NCBI RefSeq assembly: GCF_900109735.1
Contig: NZ_FOAS01000005.1
Span: forward strand, 124,001-188,000
Length of the DNA stretch: 64,000 nt
From: Atopomonas hussainii
GTDB taxonomy: Bacteria; Pseudomonadota; Gammaproteobacteria; Pseudomonadales; Pseudomonadaceae
Direction: 5' to 3'
Shown: in pieces, positions 51,796 to 59,336 of the stretch
Layout: each line of letters opens with the position of its first letter
Position numbering within the stretch: the stretch's first letter is position 1
The notes under the pieces: generated by a model
Told to the model about the DNA's origin: nothing
Seen by the model: only the letters and a program-made list of their open reading frames with translations
Databases searched by the model: none
Position numbers and translations under genes: made by a program

Positions 51796-53952
51796 ATGAG
51801 CTATCAGGTACTTGCGCGCAAGTGGCGTCCGCGTTCATTCCGCGAAATGGTCGGTCAGACCCACGTCCTCAAGGCCCTGATCAACGCGTTGGATAACCAG
51901 CGCCTGCACCACGCTTATTTATTCACCGGCACGCGCGGCGTGGGTAAAACCACCATCTCGCGTATCTTGGCCAAGTGCCTGAACTGCGAAACCGGTATTA
52001 GCTCCACGCCCTGTGGGCAGTGTTCGATTTGCCGCGAGATCGACGAAGGCCGCTTTGTTGATTTGATCGAAGTCGACGCCGCCAGCCGTACCAAAGTCGA
52101 AGACACTCGCGAACTGCTGGAAAACGTGCAGTACGCGCCGAGCCGTGGCCGCTACAAGGTTTACCTCATCGACGAAGTGCACATGCTCTCGACGCACTCG
52201 TTCAATGCCCTGCTAAAAACCCTCGAAGAACCGCCGCCGCACGTTAAGTTTTTGCTTGCCACCACCGACCCGCAAAAGCTGCCGGTTACCATTCTGTCGC
52301 GCTGCTTGCAGTTCTCGCTGAAGAACATGCCGCCGGAGCGTGTGGTTGAGCACCTAAGCCACGTACTCACCGCCGAACAAGTGCCGTTTGAAGACGATGC
52401 GCTGTGGCAGCTCGGCCGCGCCGCCGATGGCTCGATGCGTGATGCTATGAGCCTGACCGATCAGGCGATTGCCTTTGGTGAAGGCAAGGTCATGGCCGAT
52501 GACGTGCGCGCCATGCTGGGTAATCTCGACCACGGTCAGGTCTACCGGGTGTTGCAGGCGCTGATCACTGCCGATGCTAAAGGCGTGTTGGCAGCGATTG
52601 CGCACTTAGCCGAACAAGGCCCCGATTGGGCCGGCGTGCTGGGCGAAATGCTCAATGTGCTGCACCGCGTGGCGGTGGCGCAGTTAGTGCCCGAGGCGGT
52701 GGATAACGCCCAAGGCGACCGCGAGCAGGTGCTGGCGATTGCCGAGCATTTGCCCGCCGAAGACGTGCAGTTTTATTACCAAGTGGGTTTAGTGGGGCGG
52801 CGCGACTTGCCGCTGGCGCCCGATGCCCGCTCGGGCTTTGAGATGGTCATGCTGCGCATGCTGGCCTTTAAGCCCGCGGGGGCAACGCAAGCGCCACCGC
52901 CGCCTAAGTTAGAACTGCCGGTAAAGCCTGAGGGCGGCAGTGCGGCCACCACTGCTCAACCAGCCCCCGCGGTGGCCCACAGTGCTCCCGCTGTAGCGCC
53001 GCCCGTTGCGTCTGTTGAACAAGCACCTGCGCCGCAAGCTGTTGCCCAGCTTGTTGCTCAGCCGGTTGCCGAGCCTGCCGCGCCTGCGCTTTCTGTTGCC
53101 GAACCCGTGGTGGATTTGCCGTGGCAAGAGCCAGCGCCCACTGCGCCACAAAACGCGGTACAGCAGGAGGCGGTCGAACCTGTTGCGGAGGTTAAGACGG
53201 AGGTGGAGGCGTCAGCTGAGCCCGTCACTCCGCCTGCTTCAGCTGCAACGCCAGTGCTTGAGCCTGCGCTTGCGCAGGTAGAGCCTGAGCCTGTTGCTGC
53301 GCCTACAGCGTCTGAGCCTACACCGGCCCCGGTTGCCGCTGAGGCCCTTGTTGCTGCCGCGCCTGAGCCTGAGCGAGAAGAACTGCCTGAGTCGCCTGCC
53401 GAAGAACACATCGGCGATGTGCTGCCCGACGAAGAGCCGCCATTGGCCGCCGATGCCTACTTCGATAGCCTGCCGGACTATGACGAAGACGATAGCGAGC
53501 CTGCGCCAGTCTCTGGCAGTGCCGCGCAAGCCCAGCTGGACGAGCTAAGTCACATCGCCCCGGCTTCGGGCTTGGCCGCCGAATGGTTGGCTTTATGCCC
53601 CAATTTAGGCCTCTCGGGCCTGACCCTGAATATCGCCGATAACTGCACCTTGGTGGCCCGCGAGGGCGCGCGTTGGTCGCTGCAATTGGACCCAGCGCAA
53701 AGCGCGCTGTACAACGAAACGCAGCGCCAGCGTTTGGCCGATGCCTTAGGCCGGCATGTCGGCGGCAGCGTGGATGTGCAGATCGACGTCTGCACGCCCG
53801 AGCAAGAAACCCCGGCCAAGGCCAAGCTGCGGCGCCGCGCTCAGCGTCAATTGGATGCCGAGCAAGAAATCGCCGCTGATCCCTTGGTGCAGCAGTTAGT
53901 CAAAGAATTTGCCGCCAGCGTGATCGATGGCAGCATTGAGCCGATCAATTAA
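51796..53952 (+). CDS. dnaX: DNA polymerase III tau subunit
   Basis: DnaX is the clamp-loader ATPase that ties the polymerase III cores to DnaB. The 718-residue protein has the AAA+ core with Walker A GTRGVGKTTIS (~45-55), a zinc module (CLNCETGISSTPCGQCSIC), Walker B/sensor LIDEVHMLS and sensor 1 LLATTDPQKLPVT. A Pro/Ala/Val/Glu-rich linker covers ~365-560, and the tau-specific C-terminal domain follows. It is longer than the E. coli protein (643), owing to the linker. I found no A-AAA-AAG slippery site for a gamma form. ATG with AGGT upstream; ybaB-recR follow. Confidence 0.95.
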   Translation: MSYQVLARKWRPRSFREMVGQTHVLKALINALDNQRLHHAYLFTGTRGVGKTTISRILAKCLNCETGISSTPCGQCSICREIDEGRFVDLIEVDAASRTKVEDTRELLENVQYAPSRGRYKVYLIDEVHMLSTHSFNALLKTLEEPPPHVKFLLATTDPQKLPVTILSRCLQFSLKNMPPERVVEHLSHVLTAEQVPFEDDALWQLGRAADGSMRDAMSLTDQAIAFGEGKVMADDVRAMLGNLDHGQVYRVLQALITADAKGVLAAIAHLAEQGPDWAGVLGEMLNVLHRVAVAQLVPEAVDNAQGDREQVLAIAEHLPAEDVQFYYQVGLVGRRDLPLAPDARSGFEMVMLRMLAFKPAGATQAPPPPKLELPVKPEGGSAATTAQPAPAVAHSAPAVAPPVASVEQAPAPQAVAQLVAQPVAEPAAPALSVAEPVVDLPWQEPAPTAPQNAVQQEAVEPVAEVKTEVEASAEPVTPPASAATPVLEPALAQVEPEPVAAPTASEPTPAPVAAEALVAAAPEPEREELPESPAEEHIGDVLPDEEPPLAADAYFDSLPDYDEDDSEPAPVSGSAAQAQLDELSHIAPASGLAAEWLALCPNLGLSGLTLNIADNCTLVAREGARWSLQLDPAQSALYNETQRQRLADALGRHVGGSVDVQIDVCTPEQETPAKAKLRRRAQRQLDAEQEIAADPLVQQLVKEFAASVIDGSIEPIN

Positions 53953-53997
53953 CCGAACGCCAGCCGCGTTCGCCGATGCAAAAATGAGGACATCACC

Positions 53998-54324
53998 ATG
54001 ATGAAAGGTGGCATGGCAGGCCTGATGAAGCAGGCCCAGCAGATGCAAGAAAAAATGCAGAAAATGCAGGAAGAGCTGGCCAACGCCGAAGTCACTGGCG
54101 AGTCTGGCGCGGGCATGGTCAAAGTCACCATGACCGGTCGTCACGACGTGAAGCGCGTCAGCCTCGACGACAGCCTGATGGAAGAAGACAAAGAAATTCT
54201 CGAAGACCTGATCGCCGCTGCGGTTAACGATGCCGTGCGCAAGATCGAGAAAAACAACCAAGATAAAATGGCCGGCATGACCGCCGGTATGCAGTTGCCG
54301 CCGGGCTTTAAAATGCCCTTCTAA
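53998..54324 (+). CDS. ybaB: Nucleoid-associated protein YbaB/EbfC
   Basis: This 108-residue protein is the whole family length. It has the typical start [55 protein letters not shown] and a C-terminal segment ending in PGFKMPF. It binds DNA as a dimer and shapes the nucleoid; it is almost always between dnaX and recR. A GAGGA precedes two consecutive ATG codons. Confidence 0.96.
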   Translation: MMKGGMAGLMKQAQQMQEKMQKMQEELANAEVTGESGAGMVKVTMTGRHDVKRVSLDDSLMEEDKEILEDLIAAAVNDAVRKIEKNNQDKMAGMTAGMQLPPGFKMPF

Positions 54325-54357
54325 AGCTGTGCTGCCACTTAGAATGTCAGTCATTGT

Positions 54358-54376
54358 GCGGCGCTTTATGCGCCGC
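54358..54376 (+). other. Hairpin between ybaB and recR
   Basis: GCGGCGC (54358-54364) and GCGCCGC (54370-54376) form a perfect 7-bp stem with a TTTAT loop, in the 72-bp gap before recR. The following CTTGCTATGG is not a T tract, so it is more likely an mRNA structure (stability or attenuation) than a full terminator. Confidence 0.4.
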
Positions 54377-54396
54377 CTTGCTATGGGCGAGATGCC

Positions 54397-54999
54397 ATGA
54401 GTTTTAGTCCGCTAATTCGCCAGCTTATTGATTCCCTGCGGGTGTTGCCCGGTGTTGGGCAAAAAACCGCTCAGCGTATGGCGCTGCATTTGCTGGAGCG
54501 CGAACGCCCCGGCGGCCTGAAGTTGGCCGAGGCGCTAGAAAAAGCCCTGCATGGCGTGGGCTATTGCAAACGCTGCCGCACGCTCAGCGAGTTGGATGAG
54601 TGCCAGCTGTGCAGCGACCCACGCCGTGACGACAGTCTGCTGTGTGTAGTGCAAAGCCCTACAGACGTATGGGCGGTCGAGCAAACTGGCTTTCGTGGCC
54701 GCTACTTTGTGCTCAAGGGTCACTTGTCGCCGCTGGATGGCTTAGGGCCGGATGCCATTGGCATTCCGCAGCTAGAGGCGCGGATTAGCGAGGGGCAGTT
54801 TAGCGAGGTGATCCTCGCCACCAACCCGACAGTCGAAGGCGAGGCCACTGCGCATTACATCGCCCAACTGCTGCTGCCGCAGGGCTTGGCGGTGTCGCGC
54901 ATCGCCCACGGTGTGCCGTTGGGCGGCGAGCTAGAGCTGGTCGATGGCGGCACCTTGGCGCATGCCTTGGCGGGCCGTAAGTCGATGGCCGGCCACTAA
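54397..54999 (+). CDS. recR: Recombination protein RecR
   Basis: RecR forms a ring with RecO/RecF and helps load RecA. The 200-residue protein has the helix-hairpin-helix [16 protein letters not shown], the zinc finger [16 protein letters not shown], and the Toprim domain ([17 protein letters not shown] to [16 protein letters not shown]). The order dnaX-ybaB-recR is conserved. It converges with the small leftward gene 8 bp away. Confidence 0.96.
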   Translation: MSFSPLIRQLIDSLRVLPGVGQKTAQRMALHLLERERPGGLKLAEALEKALHGVGYCKRCRTLSELDECQLCSDPRRDDSLLCVVQSPTDVWAVEQTGFRGRYFVLKGHLSPLDGLGPDAIGIPQLEARISEGQFSEVILATNPTVEGEATAHYIAQLLLPQGLAVSRIAHGVPLGGELELVDGGTLAHALAGRKSMAGH

Positions 55000-55006
55000 A
55001 CAGCGA

Positions 55007-55264
55007 TTAAGCGCTGCTTGGCTCTGGTCGGCAGCCCTGCGGTTTGTGAATGCGTGTGCTGCTGGCCGGATGGCGCTGCAATAGGGCGCTGGGCCTGATG
55101 GGTCGGCTGAGCAAAGCGCCGCCACAGTTCGGGCAGATCAAGGCCAAAACCTGTTCGGCACAATGTGCGCAGAAGGTGCACTCGAACGAGCAGATGTAAG
55201 CACCGCCAGCATCGGCGGGCAGGTCGGCATCGCAGCATTCACAGCCGGGTCGCATGTCTAACAT
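55007..55264 (-). CDS. DUF1272 zinc-finger-like protein
   Basis: The 85-residue protein starts MLDMRPGCECCDADLPADAGGAYICSFECTFCAHCAEQ and then has CPNCGG, the cysteine pattern of DUF1272, which probably binds zinc. A basic Arg/Pro-rich tail follows. An ATG at 55267 is also possible; the GAGG upstream is spaced 4 nt from it and 7 nt from 55264. A longer open frame reaching 55414 overlaps the rhodanese gene and is not needed. It follows the rhodanese gene in the same direction, by about 70 bp. Function unknown. Confidence 0.82.
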   Translation of the reverse strand: MLDMRPGCECCDADLPADAGGAYICSFECTFCAHCAEQVLALICPNCGGALLSRPIRPSALLQRHPASSTRIHKPQGCRPEPSSA

Positions 55265-55335
55265 CATCAAACCTCGGGGTAGGCGCGGGTGGTTAGCCGC
55301 GCGCCGGTTGTTGTGGATGGCGCACTGCGCGCTGT

Positions 55336-55761
55336 TTAGCAGCCGCAGCCATTGGCCACCGCGCGAGTCGCGCTTTGCCCAACGGGCAGCGCTTCGGCTT
55401 GCCAGCCCAGCCAACCGCCGAGCATTTCCTTCACGGCAAACCCCAATTCGCTGAGTTTTAGCGCCGCTTTATGCGCGCCGTTGCAGTGTGGGCCGGCGCA
55501 ATACACCACAAACAAGGTTTCTGCCGGGTAATCGGCCATGCGTGCGGCGTTGATCTCGCGGTGCGGCAAGCTGTGCGCGCCTTGTGCGTGGCCTGCCGCA
55601 TACAGGCTGGCGCTACGCACATCTAACAACACAAAGCCGGGGTTATCACTGTGTAGCGCGCTGGCGACATCGGTGCAGTCGGTCTCACGAGCTAAGCGCT
55701 CGGCGTAATAGCTCATAGCTTGTGCGGCGGGTAGGGCGGGATATTGGGTAACGGCGTTCAT
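55336..55761 (-). CDS. Rhodanese-like domain protein
   Basis: The 141-residue protein carries one rhodanese domain (~35-130), including GFVLLDVRSASLYAAGHAQGAHSLPHREIN and the active-site loop VVYCAGPHCNGAHKAA, with the catalytic cysteine in YCAGPHC. It would handle persulfide sulfur transfer or act as a sulfur-relay carrier. The protein ends NGCGC. AAGGA precedes the ATG at 55761. It is divergent from the GlxA-type regulator, which probably controls it. Confidence 0.87.
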   Translation of the reverse strand: MNAVTQYPALPAAQAMSYYAERLARETDCTDVASALHSDNPGFVLLDVRSASLYAAGHAQGAHSLPHREINAARMADYPAETLFVVYCAGPHCNGAHKAALKLSELGFAVKEMLGGWLGWQAEALPVGQSATRAVANGCGC

Positions 55762-55861
55762 GGTGGGCTTCCTTACTCGATGTGTTTGGAAGCTCCACTG
55801 TAGGCAATCCAGCGGTTGGGCTATATTGGCGAATAAGTCATAAAGCGGTGGAAATTCGCCA

Positions 55862-56845
55862 ATGCGTGATCCGGGATTAGTCGTCACCTTGGCCTACGAT
55901 GGCCTGTGTACGTTTGAGTTTGGTATTGCCGTGGAGATCTTCGGGTTGGCGCGGCCGGAATTTGATTTTCCGTGGTATCGCCACCAAGTGGCAGCGATCG
56001 AGCCGGGGCCGCTGCGTGCAGCTGGCGGGCTGACCTTTGCCGTGGATGGCGGCTTGGATTTGCTCGCGCAGGCGCAGACCATCGTGATTCCCGGTTGGCG
56101 AGATCGTAACGCCGCCGTGCCAGAAGATTTGCTCGCCGCGCTGCGCGCCGCGCATGAGCGTGGCGCACGTATTGTGTCGATTTGCTCAGGCGTGTTTGTG
56201 CTCGCCGCCAGCGGTTTGTTGGATGGCTTAAAGGCCACCACGCACTGGCGTTATTGCGCCGAGTTGCAGGCGCGTTACCCGCAGGTCGCCGTGGATGCCA
56301 GCGTGTTGTACGTGGATAACGGCCGTTTAATTTGCTCAGCCGGCAGTGCGGCGGGCATCGACGCGTGCCTGCATTTAGTGGCGCGCGACTGCGGGCAAGC
56401 GGTGGCTAATCGGGTTGGCCAGCGCTTAGTGATGGCGCCGCAGCGCAGTGGTGGGCAAGCGCAGTTTATTGAGCAGCCAGTGATTCACAGCCCGCGTCGC
56501 GATGTGGCGGCGCTGCTGGATTGGTTGCAGGCACGCCTGCACGAACCATTAAGCGTGGCGCAGATGGCGGATTTTCTCGCGGTTAGCCAACGCACCTTGC
56601 TGCGCCGTTTTCACGAGGCCACCGGCATTAGCCCCAAAGGTTGGCTGCTACAAGCGCGATTGCAGCGCGCGCGGGAGTTACTGACGCACGAACGAGACAT
56701 GCAGCGGGTGGCCGAGGCCAGCGGCTTTGCTTCGGCAGAAAGCCTGCGCAGCGCCTTTCGCCAGCATGTGGGGGTGTCGCCTGCGGTATATCGGCGACGT
56801 TTCGGCCAGAACGGCGGCAAGGCTGGCATAACTAGCGCCTTGTAA
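55862..56845 (+). CDS. GlxA-family regulator (DJ-1/PfpI domain plus AraC HTH)
   Basis: The 327-residue protein has an N-terminal DJ-1/PfpI-like domain (~8-180: VVTLAYDGLCTFEFGIAVEIFGLARPEF, with the nucleophile-elbow segment VSICSGVFVLAASGLLDG) and a C-terminal AraC DNA-binding domain (SVAQMADFLAVSQRTLLRRFHEATGISPKGWLL and MQRVAEASGFASAESLRSAFRQHVG). Such regulators often sense small metabolites. It is divergent from the rhodanese gene across 100 bp, so that gene is the likely target. GGTGGA lies 8 nt before the ATG. Confidence 0.88.
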   Translation: MRDPGLVVTLAYDGLCTFEFGIAVEIFGLARPEFDFPWYRHQVAAIEPGPLRAAGGLTFAVDGGLDLLAQAQTIVIPGWRDRNAAVPEDLLAALRAAHERGARIVSICSGVFVLAASGLLDGLKATTHWRYCAELQARYPQVAVDASVLYVDNGRLICSAGSAAGIDACLHLVARDCGQAVANRVGQRLVMAPQRSGGQAQFIEQPVIHSPRRDVAALLDWLQARLHEPLSVAQMADFLAVSQRTLLRRFHEATGISPKGWLLQARLQRARELLTHERDMQRVAEASGFASAESLRSAFRQHVGVSPAVYRRRFGQNGGKAGITSAL

Positions 56846-56899
56846 ACCAAGCAAGCGCTCGGTATGGTCGCAAAAAAGACCTCAGAGGCTCGTTCACTT

Positions 56900-58048
56900 A
56901 TGTCGGATGCACTGGATTACTTCACCGCCGAACACCAATTGATTCGCGATTCGGTACGCCGCTTTGTTGAGGTGGAAATCCTCCCGCACATTGCCGACTG
57001 GGAGGAGGCCGAAAGCTTCCCCCGCGAGCTGTATCGGAAGGCAGGCGCGGCGGGCATCTTAGGCATCGGTTACCCCGAGCAATACGGCGGCAGTTATGAG
57101 GGCGATGTGTTCGCCAAAGTCGCCGCTAGTGAAGAGCTGATGCGCTCTGGCTCCGGCGGCTTGGTGGCCGGTTTGGGTTCGTTAGATATTGGCCTGCCGC
57201 CAGTGCTCAAATGGGCTAAGCCGGCGCTGCGCGAGCGCGTGGTGCCGGAGGTGTTAAGCGGCGAGAAGATCATTGCCTTGGCGATTACTGAGCCTTCTGG
57301 CGGCTCGGATGTGGCCAACCTGAAAACTCGCGCCGTGCGTGATGGCGATTTTTATCGCGTCAGTGGCAGCAAAACCTTTATCACCAGCGGCGTGCGTGCC
57401 GACTATTACACCGTGGCGGTCCGCACCGGCGGCGAAGGTTTTGGCGGCGTTAGCTTGCTGCTGATTGAAAAAGACACCCCCGGTTTTACCGTGGGTCGTA
57501 GCCTGAAAAAGATGGGTTGGTGGGCCTCGGATACCGCCGAGCTGTTCTTTGACGACTGCAAAGTGCCGGTGGAAAACCTGATTGGCATGGAGAACCTCGG
57601 CTTCGCCTGCATCATGGCGAACTTCCAGAGCGAGCGCTTGGCGCTGGCGATTATGGCCAACATGACCTCGCAGTTGGCCTTGGATGAAGCCATGCGCTGG
57701 GCCCGCGAGCGTGAAGCCTTCGGCAAGCCGATCGGCAAGTTTCAGGTGCTAAAGCACCGCTTGGCCGAAATGGCCACGCAGCTGGAAGTCTCGCGGGAGT
57801 TCACCTATCGCCAAGCGGCGAAAATGGCCGCGGGCAAAAACGTGGTGAAGGAGATCTCCATGGCGAAAAACTTTGCCACCGATGTGTCTGATCGTATTAC
57901 CTATGACGCCACGCAAATTCTCGGTGGCATGGGCTTTATGCGCGAGTCGTTGGTCGAGCGGCTGTATCGCGATAACCGTATTTTGTCGATTGGCGGCGGC
58001 ACCCGCGAAATCATGAACGAGATCATCAGTAAGCAACTGGGCCTGTAA
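56900..58048 (+). CDS. Acyl-CoA dehydrogenase
   Basis: This 382-residue FAD enzyme has the acyl-CoA dehydrogenase three-domain layout: FTAEHQLIRDSVRRFVEVEI at the start, the FAD-contact ITEPSGGSDVANLKTRA, and TFITSGVRADYYTVAVRTG. The C-terminal part has ATQILGGMGFMRESLVERLYRDNRILSIGGGTREIMNEIISKQLGL, where the loop near GGGTREI replaces the LEGTNE base of the valine operon enzyme. The substrate is not determined. The ATG at 56900 is preferred over one at 56864; AGAGG lies upstream. It may be a stand-alone gene. Confidence 0.86.
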   Translation: MSDALDYFTAEHQLIRDSVRRFVEVEILPHIADWEEAESFPRELYRKAGAAGILGIGYPEQYGGSYEGDVFAKVAASEELMRSGSGGLVAGLGSLDIGLPPVLKWAKPALRERVVPEVLSGEKIIALAITEPSGGSDVANLKTRAVRDGDFYRVSGSKTFITSGVRADYYTVAVRTGGEGFGGVSLLLIEKDTPGFTVGRSLKKMGWWASDTAELFFDDCKVPVENLIGMENLGFACIMANFQSERLALAIMANMTSQLALDEAMRWAREREAFGKPIGKFQVLKHRLAEMATQLEVSREFTYRQAAKMAAGKNVVKEISMAKNFATDVSDRITYDATQILGGMGFMRESLVERLYRDNRILSIGGGTREIMNEIISKQLGL

Positions 58049-58075
58049 TTTTTTCCGCAGGCTGTAACAGCACCC

Positions 58076-58117
58076 AGGTCGGCCCGTCTATTGGCCGACC
58101 TTGCCATGTGGGCAAGG
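58076..58117 (+). promoter_or_regulatory. Overlapping, mutually exclusive hairpins upstream of the Cys-repeat gene
   Basis: Stem 1 pairs AGGTCGGCC (58076-58084) with GGCCGACCT (58093-58101). Stem 2 pairs CCTTGCC (58099-58105) with GGCAAGG (58111-58117). The arms share bases 58099-58101, so only one stem can form fully at a time. The second ends 24 nt before the ATG. Stem 1 may equally be the terminator of the preceding acyl-CoA dehydrogenase gene. Confidence 0.45.
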
Positions 58118-58141
58118 CAAATACTTTAAGAGGAATGCCCC

Positions 58142-58402
58142 ATGAGTCTGCGAAACAAAGCCGCTGTGGCTGCTGTGATGTCGGTAAGTCTGATGACCGC
58201 GGCGGTGGCCCCGCAAGCAATGGCCAGCTGCGCGGCCAAGCCTGTGGCTAGCGCGAGCCCCTGTGCTGCCAATCCTTGTGCTGCAAACCCTTGTGCTGCA
58301 AACCCCTGCGCGGCCAATCCCTGTGCTGCCGCTAACCCCTGCGCCGCCGCCAATCCGTGTGCGGCTAACCCATGTGCAGCAAATCCCTGCGCGGCTAACT
58401 AA
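58142..58402 (+). CDS. Secreted Cys-Ala-Ala-Asn-Pro repeat peptide
   Basis: The 86-residue product has a signal peptide (basic MSLRNK, hydrophobic core, cut after APQAMA at Ala28) and a mature part of ~58 residues. After SCAAKPVASASP it is four CAANP units, two CAAANP units, two CAANP units and a final CAAN, with ten cysteines in all (30, 41, 46, 51, 56, 61, 67, 73, 78, 83). The DNA units differ at third positions, so the repetition is not a recent slippage product and the peptide seems to be what is kept. Regular Cys spacing suggests metal binding or a scaffold for modification, but no function is known to me. AAGAGGAA precedes the ATG at 58142. Confidence 0.85.
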   Translation: MSLRNKAAVAAVMSVSLMTAAVAPQAMASCAAKPVASASPCAANPCAANPCAANPCAANPCAAANPCAAANPCAANPCAANPCAAN

Positions 58403-58502
58403 GCTCTGTCATGCGCGGCAGGTGATGCTGTCGCGCATCGGCTAAATTATTTAGGTGCATGTGGCTTGCACGCTGTCGATCACCCTCTGCTAAGGCCGCT
58501 GA

Positions 58503-59246
58503 ATGACGCATAACCCGGTTTTATCGCTCGATCAGGCGCAGTTTGTGCCGCATGACGCCGTGGCCCGCGAAGCCTTGCTGGCTGCCGCTGCAGAGGTGCG
58601 CGAATGCTATCGCGTGTTGGTCAAAGGCGGGCTGAATGTGGTCGGCGAGGTGCTGCGCGGTGAAGGGACCTTCTTCCAGATGCAGCACTACCCGGCGGAT
58701 GATGTGTACGACCGCGACAGCCACGGCCAGTATTACTACCACGCCCATCGTGGCGGTAAGGGCGAGCACGGTCACTTTCACACCTTTATGCGTGGTAAAG
58801 GGATGCCACCGGCTTGCGTGGCCCAGCCTTACGCACAGCCCAGTCGCGCCCAGTGGCCGGTAGATGCCGAGGCGATCAGCCATTTGATTGCGGTGTCGAT
58901 GGACGCCTACGGCTATCCCATGGGCTTGTTTGCGTGTAACCGTTGGGTCACCGGCGAAACTTGGTACAGCGCCAGTGATGTGATCAGCATGTTGGATGGC
59001 TTTGCGATTGATCATGCCAAGCCCTCGTGGCCGGTGAATCGCTGGTTAACGGCCTTGCTGCGCTTGTACCGGCCGCAGATTGAATACCTTTTGCAGCATC
59101 GCGATCAGGTCATCGCGCACGCGCAGGCCGCGCAGCCTAGCGTGGATGTTTTGGAAGATCGCCAGTTAGAAATCACCGGTTATTTGCCGATCAATGTGGA
59201 TAGCTGGACGGCACTGCTAAATACCTCGCTGCCACAAAGTGCTTAA
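58503..59246 (+). CDS. His-rich cytoplasmic protein, DUF6969-like
   Basis: The 247-residue protein has no signal peptide or membrane segment. The first half has a dense histidine cluster: MQHYPADDVYDRDSHGQYYY then HAHRGGKGEHGHFHTFMRG, with His62, 74, 80, 82, 89, 91 and 93, which could form a metal site. The rest is helical, with conserved-looking GYPMGLFACNRWVTGETWYSASD. I think this is a DUF6969-type protein, from memory. It follows the Cys-repeat gene by 100 bp in the same direction, so the two are probably functionally linked. AAGG lies before the ATG. Confidence 0.7.
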   Translation: MTHNPVLSLDQAQFVPHDAVAREALLAAAAEVRECYRVLVKGGLNVVGEVLRGEGTFFQMQHYPADDVYDRDSHGQYYYHAHRGGKGEHGHFHTFMRGKGMPPACVAQPYAQPSRAQWPVDAEAISHLIAVSMDAYGYPMGLFACNRWVTGETWYSASDVISMLDGFAIDHAKPSWPVNRWLTALLRLYRPQIEYLLQHRDQVIAHAQAAQPSVDVLEDRQLEITGYLPINVDSWTALLNTSLPQSA

Positions 59247-59336
59247 GCCATAACGACTGCCATGCTTTGTTGCGGTGCTTGTCAGCGGTTAAGCGAGTAG
59301 GCACCCTAGGCATCCATTTTTTCGCTCGGGGGTAGC

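Noticed and set aside
51796-53952. Programmed frameshift site in dnaX giving a gamma form
   Set aside because: I found no A-AAA-AAG sequence followed by a hairpin; the frame is open to the full tau length.
58142-58230. Lipoprotein signal for the Cys-repeat peptide (MASC)
   Set aside because: The residues before Cys30 (Met-Ala-Ser) are a poor lipobox, and AMA before Ser29 gives a good signal peptidase I site. Not fully excluded.
58263-58402. Tandem 15-18-nt DNA repeat considered as CRISPR or minisatellite
   Set aside because: Units lie in frame and encode CAANP with third-base differences; there are no spacers, so it is coding repetition.
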